From Peptococcaceae bacterium UBA4997 (GTDB lineage Bacteria; Bacillota; Dehalobacteriia; UBA4068; UBA4997), in the NCBI GenBank assembly GCA_002398485.1, contig DGYV01000041.1, positions 8,717 through 37,129 on the forward strand: a stretch of DNA of 28,413 nt, written 5' to 3'. Both the position numbers and the translations under genes were made by a program. Position 1 is the stretch's first letter. Each line of letters opens with the position of its first letter. Below are positions 16,287-24,676 of this stretch, one piece after another. Under the pieces are notes generated by a model that saw only the letters and a list, made by a program, of their open reading frames with translations, was not told the DNA's origin and did no database searches.

Positions 16287-16466
16287 TTATAAGCCAATTG
16301 AAAAATTATTAGTCCGTATTGTTATTGGCTCAGCACCAAGGCTAGGAGTACAATCATCAACATATAGTCCTCCCATAGCTTTAATATAATAGTAAATCTA
16401 GAGAGAAGAAACGCCAAGAATAAATATTATAGCAATACAGCAAATAGCAAAAAATAAATAATTTTT
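16287..16466 (-). pseudogene. Decayed small membrane-anchored protein
   Basis: Minus-strand frame with a hydrophobic segment (NYLFFAICCIAIIFILGVSS), an in-frame TAG at 16400-16398, then IYYYIKAMGGLYVDDCTPSL and EPITIRTNNFSIGL to TAA 16287. No start codon fits the front. It ends 26 bases before the broken lipoprotein gene and may have been its operon partner. Function unknown. Confidence 0.4.
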
Positions 16467-16512
16467 TTATTAGTTTGTTTTCTATCTATTGTAATTTTAT
16501 TGAAGAGGTTTC

Positions 16513-16670
16513 CTATTTAAAATCACAGCATCTCATAATTATTTCATAAGCATCTCCAATTTCGTTTTCATTGAAATTTACATCTATATACTTAGATAGA
16601 CACCATATTGTTTAAAAAGTTCCTAACTTTTAGGATGGTTGATTAAGTCCCCGCTATAAATAATATGCTC
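16513..16670 (-). pseudogene. Fragment of an unidentified decayed gene
   Basis: Minus-strand reading EHIIYSGDLINHPKS, a TAG, ELFKQYGVYL, an apparent frameshift, then SKYIDVNFNENEIGDAYEII and a MRCCDFK end at TAG 16513. Composition is gene-like but broken; no family recognised. The surrounding 16671-16775 is AT-rich and holds only an AAACAGTT / AACTGTTT inverted repeat (16681-16708). Confidence 0.35.
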
Positions 16671-16775
16671 CCTTTAAATTAAACAGTTAAAAAATTAAAA
16701 AACTGTTTATGAAGGGGGGCATAATAAGCTCCTATATAATGTATAAAAACTTTTTTCTTTTGATCATATATAAAT

Positions 16776-16830
16776 AACAAAAAGCCAAAGACAATTCAGG
16801 TTAAATATGAATTATCTTGGGCCTTTTGTT
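16776..16830 (-). terminator. Terminator of the cotJ operon
   Basis: Long imperfect stem: AACAAAAAGCCAAAGACAAT... (from 16776) against ...ATTATCTTGGGCCTTTTGTT (to 16830), followed on the minus strand by T-rich DNA. It lies about 40 bases past the cotJC stop. Confidence 0.65.
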
Positions 16831-16868
16831 TTTCACCATATTTTTTAAATTATTGCATCAAAATATAA

Positions 16869-17471
16869 TTATCTTTTACGGTCAAATTCCGGGTTAAAGG
16901 CATAGAAGTTTTTGCAATTCAAGTCGTCCTGCACAATACCCAAGGCTTCACCAAAACGCTGAAAATGCACAATTTCCCGCTCACGCAAAAAGCGTATAAC
17001 ATCTTTTACCTCAGGATTATCCACCAGCCGCAAAATATTATCATAAGTGGTGCGAGCTTTTTGTTCTGCCGCCATGTCTTCAAACAAATCCGTAAGCGCA
17101 TCTCCTTTGGAAGCAAAAGTAGCAGAGCTGAAAGGCATACCGCCTGCCGCTTGCGGCCAAATACCAACAGTGTGATCAACAAAGTAGGTATCATAACCCT
17201 CTGCTTTTATTTGATCTACACTCAAATTGCGCGTAAGCTGCCAAACCAAAGTACTTACCATTTCCATATGTCCTAGTTCTTCGGTACCGATATCCGTAAG
17301 TACGCCTGCTACCTTGCGGTAGGGCATGGAATAACGCTGGGAAAGGTAGCGCATGGCCGCACCAAGCTCACCGTCAGGTCCACCAAACTGAGTCATAATA
17401 ACTTTAGCGGCTTTAGCATCCGGCTTGCTTATTTTAATAGGAAATTGCAGCATTTTTTCATAAGTCCACAT
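16869..17471 (-). CDS. cotJC: Spore coat protein CotJC, manganese-catalase family
   Basis: 200-residue ferritin-like protein of the non-haem manganese catalase family. The di-metal ligands are in place: Glu35 (DGELGAAMRY), Glu65 and His68 (TEELGHMEM), Glu136 (AAEQKA), Glu166 and His169 (REIVHFQRF). Full length for CotJC. In B. subtilis CotJC is a spore coat component made in the mother cell; peroxide removal is the presumed activity. Third gene of cotJA-cotJB-cotJC, starting a few bases after cotJB. The CDS ends at a clear terminator. Confidence 0.95.
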   Translation of the reverse strand: MWTYEKMLQFPIKISKPDAKAAKVIMTQFGGPDGELGAAMRYLSQRYSMPYRKVAGVLTDIGTEELGHMEMVSTLVWQLTRNLSVDQIKAEGYDTYFVDHTVGIWPQAAGGMPFSSATFASKGDALTDLFEDMAAEQKARTTYDNILRLVDNPEVKDVIRFLREREIVHFQRFGEALGIVQDDLNCKNFYAFNPEFDRKR

Positions 17472-17474
17472 CTA

Positions 17475-17729
17475 CTACATCTCTCCTTCCCAGGGCCAGG
17501 GGCCTTCTACCCATGTCCAAGTATTTTTGATATTTACATTATCGGCGGTAATGGGGCCAAATTCCATAGTATACTGTTCCAAAAGTTGCTGCCTAAGTTG
17601 CTGGTAATGTTTGTAGTACCTAAGAGCAGAAGCATCTTCAGGATGGGTATCCAAATACAGATTCAAATCCTCCAACACAAAGCTAACCTGTTGTAATTCG
17701 GCAAAAAGCCTGCTTTTATTATCTGCCAT
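17475..17729 (-). CDS. cotJB: Spore coat protein CotJB
   Basis: 84-residue CotJB-family protein: LFAELQQVSFVLEDLNLYLD, then THPEDASALRYYKHYQQLRQ, and a Trp-rich tail (TWTWVEGPWPWEGEM) typical of the family. It overlaps the end of cotJA by 11 bases and is followed by cotJC after 3 bases, so the three are one operon. CotJB helps build the coat layer with CotJA and CotJC; the biochemical role is not known. Confidence 0.93.
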   Translation of the reverse strand: MADNKSRLFAELQQVSFVLEDLNLYLDTHPEDASALRYYKHYQQLRQQLLEQYTMEFGPITADNVNIKNTWTWVEGPWPWEGEM

Positions 17730-17904
17730 TCATCAGCGCCTCCTTGCCTAAAAAGGGTAAGTAAAGCTCGGGAAAAACAGTACCTTTCATAAGTGCCGCT
17801 TCTGCCTTATAAATATTTTGCCATTTTTGCACAGGCACATAGGCCATGCCAATAGGATAACCAACACAGCCTTCAAAAGGGCTGTTCACAGTATTTTGGC
17901 TCAT
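17719..17904 (-). CDS. cotJA: Spore coat-associated protein CotJA
   Basis: 61-residue protein with the CotJA signature GYPIGMAYVPVQKWQNIY and FPELYLPFLGKEA. Start chosen at ATG 17904, six bases after AAAGAGGT; the frame is open to a TTG at 17949, but the added residues (ERTETQMYMERGSN) are not family-like. First gene of the coat operon. Confidence 0.88.
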   Translation of the reverse strand: MSQNTVNSPFEGCVGYPIGMAYVPVQKWQNIYKAEAALMKGTVFPELYLPFLGKEALMNGR

Positions 17905-18253
17905 ATTGCTACCTCTTTCCATATACATTTGAGTTTCCGTCCTCTCCAAAATGTATAGCCTCCCTTCTGTTTTTTATCAAACTTCACAGCATTATATGCG
18001 TTAAGCTCAAACTAAGTGAGACATGGAAAAGCCCAAAATACCTCTTACTATAAAAACAAGCTTGACTTTTTTTATTGTACTGCCCTAGTTATATCAAAAG
18101 AGCACTCTTTTTCATATAATCAATATACAGCTATTCTTGCCTTTGCCTTTAATAAATATATTATTTATAAGTTTACAGTACAAAAAACCACACCAGGCTG
18201 TGTTTTAACATAACTTTGGTGTGGTTTAATTGTTTCTATTTTATATATCGGCT
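17905..18253. other. Intergenic region between hydA and cotJA
   Basis: AT-rich, no gene visible. It must hold the mother-cell sigma promoter of cotJABC on the minus strand, but I could not find a convincing sigma-E or sigma-K -35/-10 pair. The hydA terminator lies at 18185-18227. Confidence 0.5.
18185..18227 (-). terminator. Terminator of the hyd operon
   Basis: AAACCACACCA (18185-18195) pairs perfectly with TGGTGTGGTTT (18217-18227); the minus strand then continues TTTTTTG. It lies 26 bases beyond the hydA stop. Confidence 0.85.
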
Positions 18254-20053
18254 TTAAATTTCTTCCTGTAAACGATCGTTATATAAACCGCGTTCAGTAT
18301 AATGCGTATGCAAAAGTTCATGTGAAGTATGGCCGTTAGGTTCGCCCAAAAAGTCTTTATACAGTTTTTGGATATCAGGGTTTTCATGGGATTTACGTAA
18401 TGGCTTGCCTTCATCCTCTTCATAAATGGCAGCCATACGTTTTTGCCTGAGTTCATCGGTAGTCATCCTAGGCTGGCCGCCGCCCGCAATACAGCCGCCG
18501 GGGCAACCCATAACTTCAATGAAGTGGTAAGGCGAAATGCCTTCCGCTATTTGCTTAACCAATTTTTTAGCACCTTTCAAGCCGCTGGTAACCGCAACCT
18601 TAACTTCCACGCCTTCCAAGAATTTATATTCGGGAAGGGTATCAGTAATTTTAATAGTAGCTTCCTTTACCTGCTCTAAACCAACAATCGGGGATACATG
18701 CAGCTCGGGGAAGGGAAGCTCTCTGCCGGTCACCAATTCATAAACTGTACGCAAAGCAGCTTCCATAACACCGCCAGTTACGCCGAAAATATCGGCAGCA
18801 CCCGTGGATAAACCTAAAGGATTATCAAAGTTCATTTCTTCCAAGTTAACAAAATCTATACCGTTTTGCTTAATCATTTTGGCAAGTTCACGGGTAGTCA
18901 AAACCGCGTCAACATTGGGTACACCGTCGTTCATCATTTCGGGGCGGGTAACCTCAAATTTTTTGGCAGTACAGGGCATAACGGAAACTACATAAATATC
19001 CTTGGGGTCCACACCAATCTTTTTGGCATAGAAGGATTTTATAAGAGCGCCCAACATCATGTGTGGTGATTTACAGGTAGATAAGTGGTCAAGTTCATCA
19101 GGAAAAGTATGCTCAACATATTTTATCCAACCGGGGCTGCAGGAAGTTATCATAGGCAAGGTAGCTTCGCCGCCTGTTAAGGCTTTGGCTACACGACCCA
19201 AAAATTCCGTACCTTCTTCCAAAATGGTCAAGTCAGCCGCAAAGTTGGTATCAAATACATCATCAAAACCAAGTTCATGCAAAGCAGCAGCCATTTTGCC
19301 GGTAACACAGTGGCCTGCTTCCATACCAAATTCTTCGCCCAAGGCCGCCCTTACTGCAGGAGCGGTTTGCACGATAACACGCTTATTCGGGTCTTCCAAG
19401 GCTTGCCATACCATATCTATGGCATCGGTTTCCTTCAAAGCACCTACAGGGCAAACAGCAGTGCATTGCCCGCAATAAGCACAATCCACACTGCCCAAGG
19501 GCAATTCCATGGCGGGGCTTATAACGGTATTAAAACCACGTTTTTGGGAACTTATAGCGCCAACGCCCTGGATCTGGTTGCAGGCAGTAACACAACGACG
19601 GCATAAAATACATTTGGCCATATCACGCGTAATGGAAGGGGTAATTTCCACTTCACCTTTTTCATTATCACCGCCGAAACGAGCTTCCGTAACACCCAAA
19701 AGCTGGCCCATAGCCTGCATTTCACAATCCTGATTGCGAGTACAGCTCAAGCAATCCTGCGGGTGATTGGAAAGCATCATTTCATAAAGCATTCTTCTGT
19801 GTTTTCTTACTTCACCGCTATTGGTGTGTACTTTCATACCCTCCCAAACAGGAACCATGCAGCTGGCCTGTAAGTTACGAGAGCCTTCCACCTCTACAAC
19901 GCAAAGACGGCAAGAACCGAATTTATGCACATTTTCCAAATAGCAAAGATGAGGTATGAATATATTATTTTGTTTGGCGGCTTCCAGTATGGTAGTACCT
20001 TCGAGCACCTGAACAGCCTTGCCGTTAATAGTAAGATTAATCATTTTAGTCAT
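18254..20053 (-). CDS. hydA: NAD-linked [FeFe] hydrogenase catalytic subunit HydA
   Basis: 599-residue catalytic subunit of a HydABC-type hydrogenase. Domains in order: an N-terminal [2Fe-2S] ferredoxin domain (Cys37, 48, 51, 65), a His-ligated [4Fe-4S] segment (HPQDCLSCTRNQDC, about 95-110), two [4Fe-4S] clusters (CILCRRCVTAC and CAYCGQCTAVCPVG), and the H-cluster domain with L1 TSCSPGW, L2 MPCTAKKFE and L3 VMGCPGGCIAGGGQP. The C-terminal small-subunit tail (KSHENPDIQKLYKDFLG) is present. It reduces protons or oxidises H2. In HydABC complexes this is coupled to ferredoxin and NAD(P)H, often by flavin-based electron bifurcation. L1 is the TSCSP variant instead of the textbook TSCCP. It follows hydB after 5 bases; GGAGGT precedes ATG 20053. 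Confidence 0.96.
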   Translation of the reverse strand: MTKMINLTINGKAVQVLEGTTILEAAKQNNIFIPHLCYLENVHKFGSCRLCVVEVEGSRNLQASCMVPVWEGMKVHTNSGEVRKHRRMLYEMMLSNHPQDCLSCTRNQDCEMQAMGQLLGVTEARFGGDNEKGEVEITPSITRDMAKCILCRRCVTACNQIQGVGAISSQKRGFNTVISPAMELPLGSVDCAYCGQCTAVCPVGALKETDAIDMVWQALEDPNKRVIVQTAPAVRAALGEEFGMEAGHCVTGKMAAALHELGFDDVFDTNFAADLTILEEGTEFLGRVAKALTGGEATLPMITSCSPGWIKYVEHTFPDELDHLSTCKSPHMMLGALIKSFYAKKIGVDPKDIYVVSVMPCTAKKFEVTRPEMMNDGVPNVDAVLTTRELAKMIKQNGIDFVNLEEMNFDNPLGLSTGAADIFGVTGGVMEAALRTVYELVTGRELPFPELHVSPIVGLEQVKEATIKITDTLPEYKFLEGVEVKVAVTSGLKGAKKLVKQIAEGISPYHFIEVMGCPGGCIAGGGQPRMTTDELRQKRMAAIYEEDEGKPLRKSHENPDIQKLYKDFLGEPNGHTSHELLHTHYTERGLYNDRLQEEI

Positions 20054-20058
20054 ATTCC

Positions 20059-23000
20059 CTACCTCCTATCACAGCGTAAGCAACGCATAGATTCAGCGAT
20101 TGCATTAAGCTTATGGTAACCTTTCACAACTTCTTTATTACAATGTTTGCGTATTTCGGGAGCCATAACTTCCATGGGGAAGCGTTCATGCTCAACAATC
20201 TCATCTTCGTTATTGGGTGAAGGAATATCTATAACCCTGCCTTTGTTCAGCACACCTTTGCCGCCCAAATACAGGTCAATGGATACCGCGGCATTTTTAC
20301 CGTCGGCAATAGCACGGATGGCAACATCGGAACCGCGAGCAACGTCGCCGCCTGCGAATACACCCTCCATAGATGTCATCAAGGTATCTCTATCGGTAAT
20401 AAAGGTGCCCCATTCGGTTATGCTTACTTCATCTTTGTTAATGAAGGGGAAGTCGGAGAACTGGCTTACAGCGGGAATCACCATATCAACATCCAGGCTG
20501 TAAACTTTGCCTTCAATAAGCTTGGGTTTGCGGCGGCCATCACCACCGAAGCTAGCAAGCTCCATAACATTGCATTCAACACCTGTTACATGATCTTTGC
20601 CGTTGAATTTGGTGGGAGCAACCAGCTCAACTATCTTAATACCTTCCTCCATAGCGTCAATGATCTCACGCTTGTCGGCAGGCATATCCGCAATAGTGCG
20701 GCGATATAAAACAGTAACTTCCTCAGCGCCCATCCTTACAGCGGTACGAGCAGCGTCTATAGCTGTATTACCACCGCCAATAACAGCAACCTTTTTGCCT
20801 ATTACAACATCTTGGCCTAAGTTTACTTTACGCAAGAAATCCAAACCGTGGATAACGCCGGGCAATCCCTCGCCGGGTACGTTCACCTTACGGGATAACT
20901 GGGTACCTGTGGCAATATAAACCGCATCATGTTTTTTCCTTAATTCATCAAAGCTAATATCACGGCCTACACCGGTATTTAAATGAATATTTACACCCTG
21001 CTGTTCAATAAGCTTAATTTCATGGCTTAAAACCGCATTAGGCAAACGGTATTCGGGAATACCAAAGGCCAATACACCGCCTGCTACAGGCTGGCTTTCA
21101 TAAACATGAACATCATAGCCCAAACGAGCCAAATAATAACCGCAGGATAAGCCCGAGGGGCCTGCACCGATGATACCTACGGATTTACCGTTTTTGACAT
21201 ATACTATATCCTGTGTTGTATAAGGTTTTTCATTTTTGAAAGCATAATCAGCCACAAAACGTTTCATATCCGCAATGGCTATAGCTTCATCCAACTGAGC
21301 CCTGCGGCACTTGCTTTCGCAAGGACGGGTGCAGATCCTGCCACAAACAGCGGGGAAAGGATTTTCCTGCATAATCAGCTCATAAGCATCCTGGAAGCGG
21401 CCTTCTGCTACCAAGGCCATATAACCCGGTACGTTAACACTGGCGGGGCAAGCATTTTCGCAAGGAGAAATAAACATTTCGGAACAAACACCCGCATCAC
21501 AATGTTTATATTTAATGTGATCCTCAAATTCATTACGGAAATAACGCAAGGTGCTCAAAACGGGGTTGGGTGCAGTTTGTCCTAAGCCGCACATAGCAGT
21601 TTGCTTGATGGTTGCGGAAAGATCTTCCAACAGCTCGATATCACCTTCCATACCTTGTCCGCGAGTCATCCTTTCCAAAGTTTCCAACATGCGTTTAGTA
21701 CCAACACGGCAGGGCAGGCACTTACCGCAGGATTCGTCCTGAATAAATTCCATAAAGTAACGAGCGGTATCCACCATACAAGTGTCTTCATTCATGACGA
21801 TCAAACCACCCGAACCCATGATAGCGCCCAACTTGCTTAAGGACTCATAATCCATGGGAGTGTTCAGGAAAGCTTTGGTGATGCAGCCACCCGAAGGGCC
21901 GCCTGTTTGAGCAGCCTTAAATTCTTTACCATCGGGAATGCCGCCGCCGATTTTATAAATGATATCACCCAAAATCATGCCCATGGGCACTTCAACTATA
22001 CCTGCGTTCACAATATCGCCCGCCAAAGCGAATACTTTGGTGCCTTTACTGGTTTCAGTACCCCACTGGGTGTACCAATCAGCGCCATTAAAAATTATAG
22101 CGGGGATATTGGCAAAAGTCTCCACATTGTTGATAATGGTAGGCTTGCCGAACAAGCCACGTTCAAAGGGGAAGGGTGGCTTTTGCTTGGGTTCGCCTCG
22201 TTCGCCTTCAATAGAAGCCATCAGCGAGGTTTCTTCACCACAAACAAAGGCACCTGCGCCAATACGGATTTCCAAATCAAAGCTGAAATCGCTGCCAAAA
22301 ACATTGTTACCCAAAATACCGCGTGCGCGGGACTCTTCAATGGCCGCACCCAAACGTTCAACCGCAATGGGATACTCAGCACGTACATATACATAACCCG
22401 TATCAGCACCTATGGCATAACCACCCAGCATCATACCTTCGATAATGCAGTGGGGGTCCCCCTCAAGCAAGCTCCTGTCCATAAAAGCACCGGGGTCACC
22501 TTCGTCAGCGTTACAAACTATATATTTTTGATCGCTTACCGCTTTCATACCGGCTTCCCATTTTATACCTGTGGGAAAACCGCCGCCGCCACGGCCGCGC
22601 AAACCAGATTTTTTGATTTCTTCTACTACATCCGCTTGGCTTTTACTGTTCACTACATTGGCAATTGCAAAATAACCATCCTTGGCAATATAGGCGTCCA
22701 TGGAAGAATAATCTATAGCGCCGCAATTCCTTAAGGCTATTTTTACCTGATCCTTAAAGAAGTTTATATCGCTCATTTTCGGTACATACTGCTTTAAAGC
22801 TTCATCATAAAAAGTATATTCTTTAATTATTTTACCCGCCACCAAATGGGAATCCACTATTTCTGCCATTTTTTCAGGCGTTACATGGGTATAGAAAATT
22901 TCATCCGGCATGATCAAAAGCACAGGGCCTACCGCACAGGTGCCCATGCAGCCTGTTTCAAGTATTGCAACTTCATCAGTCATACCAACTCTGGCCAAAT

Positions 23001-23154
23001 TTTCCCTCAAGGCCTTTTGAGTTTCAGCACAGTTGGAGGAAACACAACCGGCACCGCCGCAAACCAAAACCTGGTACTTAAAGCCTTCCATCTTGGCTTG
23101 ATATTCGCTTTTTATTTTCTGCAAATCTTGAATATTGTTAATATGTTCTGCCAT
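20059..23154 (-). CDS. hydB: HydB: NuoF-like NADH/FMN subunit fused to a GltD/NfnB-like flavoprotein
   Basis: 1031 residues, about 400 more than a usual HydB. Order: thioredoxin-like [2Fe-2S] domain (Cys32, 37, 69, 73); NuoF core with GLRGRGGGGFPTG (FMN/NADH loop, about 190), CNADEGDPGAFMDR and GAGAFVCGEETSLM; a [4Fe-4S] segment ESCGKCLPCRVGT (about 470). Instead of the usual 2x[4Fe-4S] tail there follows a GltD/NfnB-like half (about 555-1031): Cys-rich CENACPASVNVPGYM...CGRICTRPCESKC, FAD loop GIIGAGPSGLSCGYYLA, NAD(P)-binding VAVIGGGNTAIDAARTA then YRR, and closing GVFAGGDVARG. The last residues carry CLRC. Start at ATG 23154 behind GGAGGTGA; earlier in-frame sites overlap hydC. Fusions of this sort are known in some bifurcating-type complexes; which nucleotide each site uses is not known here. 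Confidence 0.93.
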   Translation of the reverse strand: MAEHINNIQDLQKIKSEYQAKMEGFKYQVLVCGGAGCVSSNCAETQKALRENLARVGMTDEVAILETGCMGTCAVGPVLLIMPDEIFYTHVTPEKMAEIVDSHLVAGKIIKEYTFYDEALKQYVPKMSDINFFKDQVKIALRNCGAIDYSSMDAYIAKDGYFAIANVVNSKSQADVVEEIKKSGLRGRGGGGFPTGIKWEAGMKAVSDQKYIVCNADEGDPGAFMDRSLLEGDPHCIIEGMMLGGYAIGADTGYVYVRAEYPIAVERLGAAIEESRARGILGNNVFGSDFSFDLEIRIGAGAFVCGEETSLMASIEGERGEPKQKPPFPFERGLFGKPTIINNVETFANIPAIIFNGADWYTQWGTETSKGTKVFALAGDIVNAGIVEVPMGMILGDIIYKIGGGIPDGKEFKAAQTGGPSGGCITKAFLNTPMDYESLSKLGAIMGSGGLIVMNEDTCMVDTARYFMEFIQDESCGKCLPCRVGTKRMLETLERMTRGQGMEGDIELLEDLSATIKQTAMCGLGQTAPNPVLSTLRYFRNEFEDHIKYKHCDAGVCSEMFISPCENACPASVNVPGYMALVAEGRFQDAYELIMQENPFPAVCGRICTRPCESKCRRAQLDEAIAIADMKRFVADYAFKNEKPYTTQDIVYVKNGKSVGIIGAGPSGLSCGYYLARLGYDVHVYESQPVAGGVLAFGIPEYRLPNAVLSHEIKLIEQQGVNIHLNTGVGRDISFDELRKKHDAVYIATGTQLSRKVNVPGEGLPGVIHGLDFLRKVNLGQDVVIGKKVAVIGGGNTAIDAARTAVRMGAEEVTVLYRRTIADMPADKREIIDAMEEGIKIVELVAPTKFNGKDHVTGVECNVMELASFGGDGRRKPKLIEGKVYSLDVDMVIPAVSQFSDFPFINKDEVSITEWGTFITDRDTLMTSMEGVFAGGDVARGSDVAIRAIADGKNAAVSIDLYLGGKGVLNKGRVIDIPSPNNEDEIVEHERFPMEVMAPEIRKHCNKEVVKGYHKLNAIAESMRCLRCDRR

Positions 23155-23173
23155 TTGTATGTTCACCTCCGCC

Positions 23174-23680
23174 TTAATCTTTGTATTTTGCCAAAATGGC
23201 ATTCAATTTGTCAGGATTCACTTGTTTGTATACCACATCATCTATCATCATAGCAGGAGCCAAACCGCAGGCGCCAATGCAGCGAGCAACCTCAAAGGTA
23301 AACTGTCTGTCCGCTGTGGTATCACCAACCTTTATATCCAGGATATCACATAACCTATCAACCAATTTTTTACCGCCGCGTACATAGCAAGCAGTACCAA
23401 GGCAAACACGAATGGTGTGTTTACCACGGGGCTGGGTGGAAAAGAATGAGTAAAAGCTTACTACGCCGGAAACCTCGCTTACAGGCTTGCCCAAACCGTC
23501 GGCCACCAGTTTTTGCACTTCCAAAGGCAAATAACCATATATGTTCTGAGCCTGGTGCAGCACTTGAATCAGGCTGCCCTCCTTATTTTTGTAATGCTCG
23601 ATTACCTCGTTGATTTTAGCAATCAATTCTGCTTGATTTTCTTCCTCGCAGCAGCAGCAAATAGACTTTTCTTCCTTCAT
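23174..23680 (-). CDS. hydC: HydC: NuoE-like [2Fe-2S] subunit
   Basis: 168-residue thioredoxin-like ferredoxin of the NuoE/HydC family: an N-terminal helical part (LIQVLHQAQNIYGYLP, then SGVVSFYSFFSTQPRG), then the four cluster cysteines in VCLGTACYVRGG and ARCIGACGLAPAM. It passes electrons between the NADH/FMN site of HydB and the hydrogenase. The extreme N-terminus has four Cys in a row (SICCCCEEE), which is odd. First gene of the operon; GGAGGT lies before ATG 23680, and hydB starts 19 bases after its stop. Confidence 0.94.
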   Translation of the reverse strand: MKEEKSICCCCEEENQAELIAKINEVIEHYKNKEGSLIQVLHQAQNIYGYLPLEVQKLVADGLGKPVSEVSGVVSFYSFFSTQPRGKHTIRVCLGTACYVRGGKKLVDRLCDILDIKVGDTTADRQFTFEVARCIGACGLAPAMMIDDVVYKQVNPDKLNAILAKYKD

Positions 23681-24609
23681 GATAAACCTCCTATCTTAAT
23701 TTAATATTTTCAGTTATTATAAAAAACCATACAGACATACTGTACAAAGCATAACCGAACAGGCCCTTAAAGTATTTATAAACATTATACAGCCCAACTG
23801 GACAGAATACCAGTATTATTGTGAAATTTTCAGAATAATTGCAACAACTAGACAAATGAACCAATAAAAAAACGCCTTTTTTCTGCAATTATAGATAAAT
23901 TTCGCACATCATGTTTCATTTTGCAATTATAGCACCAAGGTATTTGGGATACAATGTAAAAAACTCCTTTTATTCAGAATATTTTACAGTAATTTTTTAC
24001 AAATTTCATATTTTAAAGCTCGTTTTATCCAAAAAGCATATATAAAAAACGTTTTTAGTGTATTTTTAGCCATGTAAGCAGCTCATTTGTTGAGATTTTT
24101 CAGAATCATCCTGCAATACACCAGCTTTATTATGTTGTTTTTGTAGTTATTACAAGTAGAAAAGCAAGCAAATAAGACAATCTATATTTTATAAATAGCA
24201 AGCAGTGGTATTGCACCATCATCTTTGAAGTATAGGTCATTTCATAATTCACGCTCTGGGCAATTAGAAATTATAAAAATTTTGTTTTATTCTACCAAAC
24301 ATTATTAAATAAAAGCTTCTAGGTATGTTAAGATATAATTTTTATTTTTCTATTTATACTTGCTTAAAAGCTGTTTTAAACTGCTTAGAAAAATAACAGG
24401 AAATTGGCATTATATAGTAAAGTCAAGAAAAAAACCACTTATTCCCTTATTATATATTGGGAATATAGGGAAAATTATCTATATTCCCAATATAGGCAAA
24501 ACCGGTGGTGAAGCATTTGCTTAATATAATAATATATAATAATTAAAATTTATGGCTTTGATTTAATTTAAAATTTTTGAGCTTAAAGATATTTTTATTA
24601 AAAAACATA
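23681..24609. other. Long AT-rich non-coding region
   Basis: About 930 bases between hydC and the ars promoter with no gene I can support. It contains the hydC leader (TATAAT on the minus strand near 23720), an 11-base direct repeat (TGCAATTATAG, near 23884 and 23931), and the perfect inverted repeat at 24453-24494. Confidence 0.6.
24453..24494. repeat. Perfect 16-bp inverted repeat of unknown role
   Basis: TATATTGGGAATATAG (24453-24468) and its exact complement (24479-24494) with a 10-base spacer. An outer ACCAC / GTGGT pair and an alternative TATTCCC / GGGAATA pairing are also present. On the minus strand the outer arm runs into TTTTTTT, as in a terminator, but no minus-strand gene lies upstream within 2 kb. 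Confidence 0.75.
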
Positions 24610-24638
24610 TTGACATCGGCCTATACGTACTATAAAAT
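24610..24638 (+). promoter_or_regulatory. Promoter of the arsR operon
   Basis: TTGACA (24610-24615), exact 17-base spacer, TAAAAT (24633-24638). Strong sigma-A type promoter directly before the operator palindrome. Confidence 0.8.
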
Positions 24639-24639
24639 A

Positions 24640-24663
24640 ACATATAGACAGTCATCTATATGT
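24640..24663 (+). promoter_or_regulatory. ArsR operator palindrome
   Basis: ACATATAGA (24640-24648), six-base centre, TCTATATGT (24655-24663): a perfect 9-bp inverted repeat at the expected transcription start, between the promoter and the arsR ribosome site. Placement and shape are those of SmtB/ArsR-type operators, so autorepression is likely. Confidence 0.75.
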
Positions 24664-24676
24664 GGGAGGTTGCATT

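Noticed and set aside
21907..22734. 275-codon open frame on the plus strand inside hydB
   Set aside because: It lies wholly antisense to clearly conserved NuoF-like coding sequence, has no ribosome site and no recognisable domain; a shadow frame.
23818..23834. Rex-like site (TTGTGAA / TTCAGAA) upstream of hydC
   Set aside because: The spacing is one base short of the Rex consensus and one arm has a mismatch; too weak without other sites.
23691..23888. 65-codon frame on the minus strand just before hydC
   Set aside because: No ribosome site, no family likeness, and it covers the expected hydC promoter region.
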